A DNA stretch of 64,000 bases from Certhia americana (taxonomy: Eukaryota; Chordata; Aves; Passeriformes; Certhiidae). Positions within the stretch are counted from its first letter, which is position 1; each line of letters begins with the position of its first letter. Positions 23,386 through 35,691 of the stretch are shown here, piece after piece. Location of the stretch: NCBI GenBank assembly GCA_018697195.1, contig CM031859.1, positions 54,611,949-54,675,948 of the forward strand, in the 5' to 3' direction. Position numbers and translations under genes: made by a program. The notes beneath the pieces are model-generated. The model ran no database searches. It was given only the letters and a program-made list of their open reading frames with translations, and was not told the origin of the DNA.

Positions 23386-26300
23386 CATTTAGAACTCTGC
23401 CCAAATAGTTATAGTATTCTTGCCTTAATTAAAATAACAGTTTGAGATGGTCAGCAGGGAAAAAATTTATTACCATTCCCACACCTGTTTTCTGATAGCA
23501 ATTGTTTCCAGAAGCTATTTTTCTACTTCCATGAACTAAAGATTATATAGGCATGATGTTACCACCCATTGTTACACTCTAGTGTCCATGGTCTTGGCTA
23601 TGAAAGCAGAATTCACAGCCTTGTAAGCACCATTTATTTTCCCAGTGCTGCAAAGAGAGAGTTCAGCAGTGGGGAGATTGGGCACAGAGCACCAGAACCA
23701 GTAAGACAGCCAAGAGGCAAAGATCAAAGACTGGGATTTGTCTGAAACACTATCACATACAGGGGCTGAGATGCTCTCCTCTGCTCACTCTGAAGAGTAT
23801 ATCAAGGAAAAAGAGGAAACTGTTCTTTCCAAACAGTTGAGCCACCCATTCAAGCACACACAGCCATCTCTTTCTTTTTTTCATAGGCCCTACCTGCTGC
23901 TGATCCTGGATGAGATGTTATTGCTCCTGTTTGTGGTAAATGCTTGTGATTAAAGCACTTACCCAGAATACAAAGACTTGTGTGTTCTCAGGTCTCTTCA
24001 GGCTGAGGAGAACACGGTGTCACCTGCCATATCCTCAGAAAGTGGTTCATGGAAGGAGGTTTGATAACTGTGAGGTGTCTCCTGACTAGGGTTAGGTACT
24101 GTCAGGCCAAGAGGAAGATCACAATTGTGGAGAGTGATAACAAATTGGAAGAACAAAACTGTATCTCGGTGTGATCTCTTGAAAGAGAGATGCCCTACCT
24201 TTATGTGTTTTATTCCTTGACTTTTTAATACAAAATAAACAAACACATTCCAAAAGGCTTTAAGTATCAGACAGATACAAAGATGCTCACTTTATTCACT
24301 ATGCCTAAATCTGTTCTTGGATTTATTTTTAGCCTTTTATTACTTTCATATCCTACCTTGAATGAAAATATTAGGTACCTCCTTTCATTCTTGGATAAGT
24401 TTATCTGAGAGATCTGCCACAACCTTAAACTAGTCTCAGTTTTCCTTCTTTTAAATATTGTTGGCATCAGTGTGGTGATTTGTGACATCCTACTTGACAC
24501 CATATCTCCATGGCAAAAAAAAAGGCCAAGCATCTTTGCTCTCTTTTAAAAACAATTTGTCAAACACAAAGGTACAAACAGCATGAGGCCCACCATGAGA
24601 TACCATGCACGAAAACATGAAATCTGGTACCCCACAGCAGGAGTGGAAGCTCACATATCTGAATTGTTTCCTCAACCCCTTTTATCACTAATTTGCACAA
24701 AATGTATCTGTCCAGTGGGGACAGAGAGTGAGCACTCTCCTAAGGTTCTGGGCAGTTAGGTTTAACCATGATCCAGAAAACAGGCAGTGTTAATACCCCA
24801 GAATCACTTCCCAGAATCAACTTCTTTGGCCATGCCTTATAAATTTCTTCCCCAAAGTCCAATGGAATGAACAAACTTACTGGGATTTCCAGAAAGACAG
24901 CCTGGCTGGATGCCATCAGAGAGAAACTGTCATGACATTTCTATTTTCATCTCTTACAACTATGCCATGGAGTGGTTTTACTTGTAAAAGGCATGTTCAA
25001 GTCCTCTCACTGCAACCATCTTGTCTGTCTCAAGGAGAGGCAAGCACTCTCTGGTGTGATAGAGGCCCTTGCTGTTACATACCATGAAGTAAGGAAATCA
25101 TATCTGAAGAACAAAACAAAATCTAATTAGGGAAGAGTGCAGGTTATTGCTGAATGCTGGCCTAATGTTTTTTGCCTGAGAAAAGGGTCTGAAGTCAGAC
25201 ATATTCTGCACTTAGTGTCTGAATATATATCTTGACAGAGCAACTACAGTATTTTTTTTTTTTAAATGCCAGCATTGACAGCAGTGGGAAAACAAGAAGC
25301 AGCAGAACTGCTGCTAGTCAAGGCAAGGGGATGTGGACAAGTCAGTGGGGCAGTATTCACACAGATCTTTCAAACAGTCAGAACATGGACAACTTAGGAG
25401 ACCTTTCTGTGTCGGGATTTGGCAGCATATTGCATCAGGAGGCTGTAAAAGTCTGTCACAGAGCTCAGCTGAGGAGTCCAGCAGAAGACTGCCCGTCACT
25501 ATCCTGCACCCAGAAACAGTTCTAGAAGCTACAAGAAAAGGATGGATACACAGCTGAAGAGAAGCTAGAATTCTTTCACTAAGGAGTAGGGTAAGACACT
25601 CATATTTACCTAAACCAGGGCACTATCTGATTATTAGGCCCAGCCATAGATTTTGGACAGAAGACAGAAAAATATCTCTTGTCAGAAATATGATGCTGAA
25701 AAAATATGTTAAATACCACTGCATTTTCAAGATCAGATACAAATCTGCTGTCCTTATTTTCCCAATTATGTTTGATGCACTCAAAATATTTTGAATTCCT
25801 CATTTAGATATATGTTTGTGTTTCATTGTGAAGTCTACATATCTAAATGTACTACTAAACTAAATTTAACATATTAATATTTTATAAATTTTTTCCAATA
25901 TTATACTTCAACTTTTCAGCATTACTGAAGGCAAATACTGTTACCTTATCAAATACTGCAGTGTTGTGGGTAAAAAAAGATTTTCCTTGAAGCAGCACTA
26001 AGAATTTCAATGACAGGGAAAGTCTGAGTGTGTTGGGTTTTCATTCCAGTTCAGAATGAAAATAAATGTCAAATTGCTGTGAATTCTTATGGAATAGAAA
26101 TGTTATCCCTGACTGGATTGCCAGACTACAATCGCTGATGGCCTTTAGCTGAGAATCTTTTGAAGGTCAGCACAGAAATGACCGAGCATAACTGCTACTG
26201 ATGCCTCTGATTTCAAAACCAACCAGCAATGTAATCAAGTTGCCAACCAACAAGCAATAAACAGTTGCTTCCTGAAAGGGGAGAAAGTATTAGAGGAAAG

Positions 26301-29300
26301 GGACATGAGATCATTGCCTTGCAGCATCCTGAGTCAGCAAGTTAGGTGAGAAAATTTTCTCTGGTCCCAAGACCATCTGCCTCTAGAAATGCTGACTGGG
26401 CTCATGCTGAGGCTTGTTCACTGACCAAACCCCCACTGGGGGAGGGACAGGGGGGACTGCTGCTGTACCCCAGCACCCAGGCAGCTTGTGGGCTTTGTAG
26501 TCACACTTGAACCTAGACTACCCCTTGCTGATGTAGGGAGCTTTTAGATAAGAGTTGTAACAAGCTGGTGTCTGTAAAGCAGTGGCTACAGCTTGCAACA
26601 GTGTGTCTCCAGCTGAACTGTTCATTTCTTGTCACCTGCCTGCAGGAGCAGCCAGTAAATGGCACTGGTGTCTAGCAGGTGCCACAGCCAGTAGTCACAG
26701 TCCCTGCCCTTGTGGGGATTTGTCTGACCGGCAGAGAAGAGTTTGGATGCCAAGTCTTGGTGCAACAGCTACAGTAAAAATAATTGGGTCATTAAAACAG
26801 CAAGGCAGCATCTTCCTAGGATCTAAATGAGGGTTTTTAATTGTGATGGAAGTTACAGGGATTAACTGTGTGTGTAGTGTGTCCAGACCAAACCAAGATA
26901 TATTTCCTGCTGGCTGCCTGGTGAAGAATTGTCTTGGGGTGTTGCTATTGTCAATGGGAGGTAAAACACTGCACTGTCACTGGACACTGCCTAATAATAA
27001 AGGCAGGGAGCTGTGTGCTCTCTGCTCCCTTGTGAAAGCTCACAGATGTGAGGAAAGGCTTCTTTTCATCTCTGATATTCTCAGAAATTATCTGTATGTC
27101 AGTACATACACACTTTGACTTCTAATCCTAAACAAAACGTTGCTTTATTTATTAATTTCCATCAAAAAGAATGGGTCTTTTAGGTCCACGTTAATTTTTT
27201 TCCCCTCTATTTTCCTAACAACTTTGATTTTGAAGAAGGAGGAAAAGAGTTTTTTATCTCAGACATACTGTCTTGTTTGCTTCACAGGCAAACTAAAATG
27301 CCTTCCAAACAGAAGGAGAGGACACAGTTGCCCCATGTCTGTCAAAATATCCTATCCATTTCTCCTTCTCCTTTAGCTTGTGTCTGAGTTGCAGGTTCAA
27401 TCAAGTCCTCTTAATTCTGTCACTCACAAGCTTACAGGGAGTCCCACAGAGCCTTGTATCTGACACAGGACTACAGAGCACAAGGAAAAGCTTTTATTAA
27501 TTTTTGAGGCTGTTTTTTTTTTGTCTTTTCATAAAGTTTGGGCTACTGGTGACTCGTTCCTTCTTGTTTACTTAGTGATGAACCCCAAGATGTTAAGAAC
27601 TTCTGGCATGGATTATTATCCTGAACTTAATGACAAATTTTAGTATCCTTTCTTCCTGTGACACAGAAACAGCCTCTTTCTCAAGAAGTCCTGGCTGCTG
27701 TGGTAGCAGAAGTTTCTTAGGAAAGCCCAAAACAACTGCGTTCTTCTCTTGCTGTTGTCAAGGAACCCACCCTTGAGTCACCAAGGAGGTTTTTTTCATT
27801 CCACAATATATATTCAAGGAAGGAATCCTTTCCAACCTCACATCCACAGCATTTCTCATCTTCTGTGTGTGGTGCAATCAGTAAATAAAATCACAAAAAA
27901 CCCATCCTGCTTTGAATTTGGGAGACTGAAGTTGCAGAAAAGACCACACTGTGTCCCCAAGGCTCATGAGAAGGGGAAAAAACTACAGCAGTCTGGGATT
28001 CTCACTACATCTTGAAATAAGTAGAAAGTTCCAGGGAGAGGAGAGGGGATGAGAGGTGACAAAAGAAGTATTTCAGATGGTGCTCTCTGGCCCTTTTTCC
28101 TTTGAGTTGCAGTAGTGGCCTGTGCAGATACCTCACTGCTGGCCTCTGTTGCTCTGAGTTGTCACAGTAGGGTGATACTCAGATTATCTCAAAGACATCT
28201 TTGCTCAGTGGCTCCCCAATTACTTCTTCAAAGGACAAATGTGTCCCTCAAAGTCCGCGGTAACCCTACCAGGGAGGAACTAAGAGACAGTTCCATCAGG
28301 TATGTGCCACTGCAAGCAAACCCTGCCAGATATTTTTCAGATGCCAGAACACCTGATGCTGTGCTGCAGACAACTTTGAAGCAGGTTCAGAAGGTCACAT
28401 TGAAACAAGAAGTGGCCCTATCCCAGAATGCTCTCTTATCCCTAACCCAAGGATTTTGCCACAGACTTGGGTGAACCATCTCTTTGACATTCAGTTTGTC
28501 TGGGTGTCTGGCTGGCTGAGGTGCAGGCATAGGGTGCGGCAGGCATGTGTATCCTGTGCTGCCAAGAGCCGTGGGGCAGGGCTCAAAGACACTGCCATCC
28601 CCAGCAATGCTCCCTGACGACAGTGGCCATCTGCAGGGGCTCAGAAAAACCACCAATTACAACTCGCCACTGCCAAGGTGGTGAGCCAGGGCGTGGGGAA
28701 AGATCACTGGATGGTGGCCAGCATTGGGGAATTTTCACTTGACTTGTAGGAACGCAAAGCAACACTTGCAAAAACCAGTCAGGGTGTCAGGTGAGGTCTT
28801 TTCTATCCCTTTTATATTTATAACTGTAATATGAACTGTCATGGAGTTAATTTATATATGGCTTTTAACAGGCTGCTTACAGTTTAGCTCTGCCATAGAA
28901 GTCTATGTTTTTGTAAGACCTTACTCTGAAATCTGTATTGTTTCCCTCAATGTAAGGCAAACATCACCATAAACAAGGCAATTTCTGTACAGAGTAGTGT
29001 ACATTGAACCACTGCAGTAAAGCAATTTGGTCTGGTTTGTCTGCTGTTACCTTAATAGGAAGCATTTTGTTTCTTGTTTTGAGGGGCAGGAAGAGAAAGG
29101 AAGGAAGGGATAAAAGGAATTGCCTCTGTAATTCACCTTTCCTGACAAAGCTAAAAGTGCTTGGCTACTCCTTAGAAAATGAAAAAAAAAAATCTACAGG
29201 GAAGAGGTAAAGACTTTATCCTTTCAACTGGCTAATATGCCCAGTTGCAGCTTTCAGTAAGCAGAAAAGGAAAAATAAGTTCAGCTGCAGGCTGGACAGT

Positions 29301-29554
29301 AAACCCAGAGGGGACTGGTTTATGTAGCTTGATTGAAGTATGTATTTGAAGACCTAGGAAAGAGTCTGAAGATGGCAGCCACTCTGCAAGGGATTAGTAC
29401 CCAACCCTGCCTTCACCACAGAACAGCAACACTTCAGGGAGGGACCGAGGGGCAGATATTCCACTTCGGATGCTGTAACTGCCCTGGTTATAGACTTATA
29501 TAAATACAGGAAAATGCACAAAGGAAACAGAGAGAGATTAAGTTATTATTGGAT
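23386..29554. other. Long stretch of unique sequence, nothing recognised
   Basis: No repeat family, RNA gene or protein family is recognised. A T run lies at about 25251-25263. GC is higher in 26380-26780 and 28480-28770, where short frames appear on both strands. A 119-codon plus-strand frame at 28115-28474 has no known motif. Many spans end in ordinary AT-rich vertebrate sequence. Confidence 0.4.
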
Positions 29555-29569
29555 GGGGGGGGGGGGGGG
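29555..29569. repeat. G15 homopolymer
   Basis: Fifteen consecutive G in otherwise mixed sequence. Such runs can form G-quadruplexes and are prone to length error in sequencing and assembly. Confidence 0.9.
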
Positions 29570-31427
29570 AATCAGTGAGGTGTGAAGCAGTCAGAAGAAG
29601 CCAAATGGACTTCATCAACACTTGAGCTGCATTCCTACTGGTGCTCAAGTTCCTTTTACCTGGAGCACTGGCATTAGCTGACTCTGCATGTCCTGTTCAA
29701 TCCATGTTTTCATCTCTGACAACTGGCAGCCAGGAATCCTCAGGGCTTCTAAAAACCACTTAAAGCTCTACTTACTCTCTAATGACTGTTCACCTTCCAT
29801 GTTACTCACCCACAGCTATATTTCACTGCTTTTATTCCTGCTCTGACTTGTTCTGGGGAAGATGCTCAGTTAACAGTGCATCAGCTGTGAGTCAATATTG
29901 TATGGTATCGCATTATATTAATTATATAATTTTGTATTATATTATGGTGGGCAGTGATGACTTTCATGTAGAAGGGTACAGCATATTCCTCACATTACAT
30001 AATTATATCTATTTTTAAAGCCTCTGATAGCAATAAAATAAAAAATCACATATGACTAGGATTATAAAAAGTAAGAAAAAAAGGCATCAGGTGTTTTATT
30101 TGTTTGCTGCATCTTTGCGAAGAAGCTATCCATGCCATCTATTCATAACTATTGGAAATGTTGCTTCCCGCTGTGTCTGGTTTTCCTAAGGAGGTTAAAG
30201 AGTGGAATGAACTCATGACCTACAGCTGCTCAGCCAGTCAGGAGAAGTGAAGGATAGCGATCAAAAACTATTAGATGAATTTGGTTTGGATGTGCAAGTT
30301 GTGAAGCAGACACTAATAGTATGGAAGATGCAGAAACATACAAGTTCATATTCCCTCTGCCTAGTTAGTCAACAGCCAGAAGTTCCAGGTCTTTTACTAT
30401 GCAGAAAACAAGCTTAAAAGCCATGTCAGCCAAGTGCTGGCACAGAGTATCCTCCAGCTAAGGAATCCTGGGTTGCACAATGAGTGGAACTTCCTGGTTT
30501 GGGTCTCTTCACTACACAAAATTTCCTGGGATGAATACACTCTGAGTAGATGGCTGTAACAACTACTGGCTCAAGGATACACTTAAGGTTATAATAGTCG
30601 TCTAGACAACATCACTGGCTAATATCTCAATCCATTTTTAATTGGAAAATAGTCTGTGCTTTTACAAAATAGTATTATTTATTCCTCTTCTCTAGAGTGT
30701 TTTCTTTTTTTAAATTAACAATACAGAAAAACCCTGGGCATATGTATCTTCTCATTTCAGTACATGTATGTTTTCATTTTTTGTGGAGTAAATCTTTATG
30801 TCTGCTCCTCCATGCACATACAACTACAGCTGGGAGCAGAACTTTGCTCTAATTTAGGCTGGATCTCTAGGGCATTCATGTGTCGTAACCAGTTCTGCTG
30901 ATTTCAGTGTCAACCTTACCATTCATTATTCATAAAGGCTTCCTTAAAAGTTCAATGAGTACTGAGAAACCTCAACTTTCATTTAAGTCAAAGCTAAGAG
31001 ATTTTAGACACACCACTATAAAGTCCAAAGTGTTAGAATCGTCAATTAATTAAAAAGAAAAAGTAAGAAAAACTCAGCATGGCTATTCTTTAAAATTATA
31101 TGGTTTTAAATCACATAAATTTATGCCTGATAATGGTATGGTTTCAGTTCTTGATTTGGCACCAATGCACTCTTTATTACTCTGTCTAGCATTAATCAAA
31201 TATTCAGACATGGTAATAAGCCACAAAAGATTCATGGCAGAATTTAAAAACACAGGATAGTGTCCCCTCTCCTCAAAAGTTTTCATCTGTCCCAACTCAT
31301 CCAAAAGGCTGATGGTTTCAAGAGGAAACTTATAAAATGACCTCTGAAGGGACAAGAAGATGAAAGGCAAGCTCCATGTATGTACAGCATAGGGTTGTAA
31401 CAAACAGCTTCTCAAAACAACTGAATG
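29570..31427. other. Unique sequence, nothing recognised
   Basis: AT-rich around 29900-30050, with TATAATT-like strings. Minus-strand frames at 31083-31578 overlap the edge of the solo LTR and show no family motif. Confidence 0.45.
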
Positions 31428-31432
31428 AATGG

Positions 31433-32050
31433 TGTCCTGGGGTGATGTTGTGAGGTTTGTATCCCCAATCGTCTGTTCTGTTTAGGCTGGAGATGTTCTT
31501 CAAGACTGGCTCGGGGAAGTTTTGTTTTGGTTTTGTTATCAGTGTACAGACAATAGTTGGAGGGACACAGACATACACCGCTGCTTTTGCCGCTGCTTTT
31601 GCTGCTGCTTGCTTGCCTGCTTGCTTGCTTGCTTGCTTGCTTGCTTTTACTCCTGCTTAGTTCTTTAGTTAGTTTAACTAGACAGTCCAAGATTCTTCTG
31701 GACTGCTTTCCTTCTCCTCTCTCCTTCGTGGAATTATTCAAGCCTGCTCTGGACTGGGACCTGGGAAACACCGAGAGTCTGCACTCTGTCCTGCAGCAGC
31801 CTGCCCAGCGCCGGAGAGACCGACAGAGCGACCACTCCCCAAAGAAAGACTGAACTGTTATCCCTTCAGAACGGTGATTGTCCATCTTGTGTGTTGGGGG
31901 GTGCTCTGTCTGTTAAATAAACAGGTTTCTTTCCACTTCTCTCCGAGGAATCCTTCCCGAACCGGTGGGGGTGGGGAGGGGCCGTGGGAGTTTGCTCTTT
32001 GAAGGGGCCCCTTTGGAAGTTTCTCCCCAAACTTGCCCTAAGCCAGGACA
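31433..32050 (+). mobile_element. Solo LTR, ERVL-like (5-bp target duplication)
   Basis: An LTR of 618 bases, flanked by a perfect 5-bp duplication AATGG at 31428-31432 and 32051-32055. It begins TGTCCTGG and ends CCAGGACA, a perfect 8-base terminal inverted repeat in the canonical TG...CA form. A polyadenylation signal AATAAA (31916-31921) lies about 130 bases before the end and fixes plus orientation. A (GCTT)n tract at 31607-31647 lies in the upstream part. No internal retroviral sequence adjoins it on either side, so it is a solo LTR left by LTR-LTR recombination. The 5-bp duplication and length suggest an ERVL-class element, and the intact duplication suggests modest age. Open frames across it (for example 31412-31885, minus) are artefacts of its composition. 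Confidence 0.9.
31607..31647. repeat. (GCTT)n tract inside the solo LTR
   Basis: About ten GCTT/GCCT units. Being inside an LTR, its length may differ between copies of the family or between individuals. Confidence 0.85.
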
Positions 32051-32055
32051 AATGG

Positions 32056-34442
32056 GTACCCAGCCTCAGGTCAGGGTTTATCTCAGAAACTGTCATCTCC
32101 TTTCTCAGTCTCAGACAAGACTTGCTAGACTAAATAAGAGCAGCAGAGGATTCTGTTGTCTGCTGATCTTCAAAGGGATCCTCTATGCTGAAGTGTGTGA
32201 TATATTGAATCACAGCTGTAGTGAGATCTTGCCATGCTCTCACACTTCTCCAGGGTTCCAAAAGAGAAGCAGTTTTGAGGATGCTCCACCAACAGCATGT
32301 TTGATGGCTGAATTCTCTGTCTGAAAATGTGAATGCACAGTGACTTGAGGGATCTACCTTGGATTTTTGTTTTCTTCCTTGCAGTGTCATTTTTGGATAA
32401 GAGTAGGTTCGCATATTAATGGTGTTCATTTGTATTTCATTTTTGTGGCTACATTTTGCCTAAAATGAGCCAAAACCAAACTCTGGAAAAAATGAAAATG
32501 CAAATCTGCCCATTCAGCTTTTTCTTCTTCTTTCGTTTTTCTAATGCCTGGAGAATTGTTTGTTTTAGAAAGTGAAAACCATATATAAATTTACTGTTCC
32601 CAGAAATCTGTTCAAAATTCCAAATGGCACAAGTCCATACAATGGGAAATGCTCCACTATGAGCATTTAGGAGGTGCATGCAATTAAGAGGTGGCAAACT
32701 GTCTTTCACTGGTGCAGTATAATGGTAGGCTAAGTTTACTCACGCCAGTTAATTTCATGCAGAGGAAAACTGGAGCTGTGTAATGATCAGTCGGGTGCAG
32801 AGGTTTGGTTCATATGGAAGTACAAAATTCTTAGGAGTCATTGTGTGAGTTGCCCCTGTATTTGTGAGGGAAGATATTTTCTGAGCACCATTCAATACAA
32901 CACTCCTGCACCAAACAAAAGGCTATTTCTTTCATAGACACAGCCTCTGAAATACTGAGTATCTAGAGAAGCAGCAAGGACTGGATAAACTAATTCCATT
33001 TCCTTGTTTGAAATACTTTTCTTAGTCATGCACATCCTCTTCACACACCAAATAAATGTCAATATTTTAGTAGAAAAGTAAGATGAAGAACACTGTAATT
33101 TTATCTGGGTCATTCCTATAAATAGGAAAACACAGGAAATTGCTGCAGTTACAGAATGCTCTATCAGATTTCTTAGATCTGTTCACTCAAGGATTTTCAG
33201 CATGTTCCCCTTTCTTTCCTAACTGCCATTCACCATTCTCATTATACACAAAACAATTCAAAGCATTTATGTCTTCTCTCATTTCTCTCTTTTCTCTGTC
33301 CTTCTCCTTTCCCCTTTGGGATTATGATTCCGTGGCTGATTGTGTTCTACCCTGTCCAATTCAATCTCTTTCTCTCTCACATCAAGCTAAAAGCAAATTC
33401 CATACCCTGTCACCCAGCTTTTGCCTGGCCTGTCCCTTCTTCACCTTGCTACCAGCCCTAGCTTCTCTCCAGCCTCACACTCCTCATACATCTGGTGCCC
33501 TTAATACCTTCATCATCTCATCCCTGTTAGTCTCTTGTATTCTTTCTTGAGACCCAGCTTCTACTCTGCAGTGATCTGGCACTGTTGAACTCAACACGAC
33601 CTGATGCCTTCAGCTCCTTGCTATGCTACACAGCTAGACCTACCTGATAGTCTTTCTGTTGCTCTTTTCTTCTCCCATACTCTCCAGGTTGTAATAATCA
33701 GCCTCTCCCATTTCATTTCTCTCCAGCTTTCCCCACTATCCGACTCCTTATCTTCCCTTCTCAATGTCTGTCATCACTGACCAACCAGGTCCTTCTTCTG
33801 TGGTTTGCCTTGGAGTAGAAATGAGAACTTTCATTTTTTTATTTCATGCTACCCTTTGCATTAGATATTTAGCACTAGGAAATTCCCTATAACTAATCAC
33901 AAAAATCTGTTCTTCAGATTCCCATGTACAATTAAAAACTTGGCAAAAGCTAAGCTGCTGCTAAGCTAAGCTAACTGAGACAATTGTCTGAGGTCTGCTG
34001 GTTAGTACTGGGTTGCTGGACCTATTATTTTGGATGTAGCCATTTTTTTACCTCTCACTTTCCATTTACTTGTAAACACACATAGACACTTCCCCCCCTC
34101 AGTTATACTGCTAAGGAGACTTGATGTTTTTCATGGGTTTTCAAATATCATGGCAATGCAAATGATGAAGAATCTAATTTCAAAACATGAGAGCAATAAG
34201 TGTCAAATAAATAAAATTAAAAGGAAAACAAAAACTAGAACAAACAAAAAAAAACCCACCCCAAGCTTACATCACAAATATTCAGTAACATTGTTCCTTT
34301 CTATTTGGGAAAGTATATCTGAGAGGATGAATGTATAATTTTCTGGCTATGGGAAAAATCACTTTTGAAGGATGATACTGAATTATGTTTTAGCAACTTA
34401 ACAGCATTTTAACTGTTTCTGAACTAGCTGTGTGACTAGTTG
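32056..34442. other. Unique sequence with pyrimidine-rich and A-rich tracts
   Basis: A pyrimidine-rich region spans about 33280-33790 (a long plus-strand frame at 33140-33550 is Ser/Leu/Phe-rich because of it). An A-rich tract lies at about 34165-34262. No gene or transposon is recognised. Confidence 0.45.
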
Positions 34443-34478
34443 TTTCACCTCAATTCTAAAACCAGAATTGAGGTGAAA
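34443..34478. repeat. Perfect hairpin, 15-bp stem
   Basis: TTTCACCTCAATTCT (34443-34457) is followed after six bases (34458-34463) by its exact reverse complement (34464-34478). A 15-bp perfect stem with a 6-base loop is rare by chance. It is too short to be a microRNA precursor on its own. Possible origins are a template-switch palindrome or the remnant of a small inverted-repeat element. Confidence 0.9.
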
Positions 34479-34527
34479 TTTACCAGGTCCTCTGTTCAGC
34501 TCTCTCGGTCTTAGCCAGCAATCCAGT

Positions 34528-34552
34528 AGAATTCCTGCAGCCCAGGAATTCT
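34528..34552. repeat. Second perfect hairpin, 10-bp stem
   Basis: AGAATTCCTG (34528-34537) and CAGGAATTCT (34543-34552) are exact reverse complements around a 5-base loop. The stem can extend outward by a G-U and a G-C pair. It lies only about 50 bases downstream of the 15-bp hairpin. Confidence 0.85.
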
Positions 34553-35385
34553 GCTATTTCTTGACATTATGGCTTTCTAAAGGCAGAGAGCGCAGAGAAG
34601 ATAAAGCAGGTGGTTTTAAGTGGAAGAGCCTGGGTACTGGGAGTTATTCTGTTGTAGTATGCAGCAGTTTTTGGTTCAATTTAACATGAGATGGGCAACC
34701 TGCCGTGTTGATATAGCCACAGCGGTGCTGTGAGAATGAAAGAGTACTTGTCTCTGATATAATATAGCCTCAGAATTTTTCATCTTCTATTGCCAGAACA
34801 GCTCTAATGAACATATGAATGCAACTTCAGCTGCCCCAGATTTAGATAGATAATAGTTTTAGTGTTAGTGAGCCTCAGGCAGACTTCCATAACATTTGGC
34901 AACCAGCAGGAGACACAGAGGAACAGAAACTTGTTTTCTTCTGAGACATTTACATCTTTTCACTATGCTCTGGACTGGAAAAGCATGTAATATTAAGAAA
35001 TACCCTTTATACTTACTTCTGGTAGCCCAAACTGTCAACATTTCTCTTCATTTAGTTTTACTGTTTAGGTTTTAACTAAGAACAGATGTAGAAGCAGAAT
35101 TGAAAGGACTTTAGAGTCCCCCACATGTTTTAAGAGAGGCAGGAGGGATATGAGTTTCTTCACCATCTGACAGTGTAAAGTCCTGTTCTGTCTATGTTCT
35201 GTCCTTTGCCTCGGGGTTGGAGCTACCTCTGTTTCACAAATTCTGCAAAAAAATATCTTTTACCAAGCTGAAAATCAAATATCTAACTCTTGCCTTGAAG
35301 ATTGCATGCAACAGGAATATCTATAAATTAAAATTCCTGAGAGGCAGGCAGTGCAGAAAGATCAAGATCCATTGCATACCAGCAA
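34553..35385. other. Unique sequence, nothing recognised
   Basis: Ordinary AT-leaning sequence, with no repeat family or gene seen. Confidence 0.45.
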
Positions 35386-35691
35386 ATCACAGAAAAGTTT
35401 GAGCTGGGAAGTACCTTAAAGGCCATCTTGTTCCAACCCTCGTGATGTGGGCAGGACACCTGTCTAGACAGGTTGCTCAAAGCCCTATCCAACCTGGCCT
35501 TGAACACTTTCAGAGACAGATCATCCATAACTTCTCCGGGCAACCTGTTCCACCTGTTTACTACCCTCTGGGTAAAGAATTTCTTCCTAACATCAAATCT
35601 AAATGTACTCTTGTTCAGTTTGTAGCCATTCCTCCAGACCTGTCACACATGCCAGTGTAAAAAGTTCCTCTCCAGCTCTCTTGTAGCATCT
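35386..35691 (-). mobile_element. CR1 LINE fragment, 3' end (minus strand)
   Basis: On the plus strand it reads from 'atcacagaaaagtttgagct' and 'gggaagtaccttaaaggcca' to 'aatttcttcctaacatcaaa' and 'aaagttcctctccagctctc', the reverse complement of a CR1 3' end. The minus-strand frame carries the family's ORF2 C-terminus (PGEVMDDLSLKVFKARLDRA). The element is 5'-truncated at its right edge. The octamer tail at the left is mostly lost. It encodes no complete protein. Confidence 0.93.

Noticed and set aside
31412..31885. 157-codon minus-strand open frame
   Set aside because: It lies almost wholly inside the solo LTR and reads through its (GCTT)n tract. It is a by-product of LTR composition.
33140..33550. 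136-codon plus-strand frame, Ser/Phe/Leu-rich
   Set aside because: It follows a long pyrimidine-rich stretch. Composition explains the amino acids and no domain is seen.
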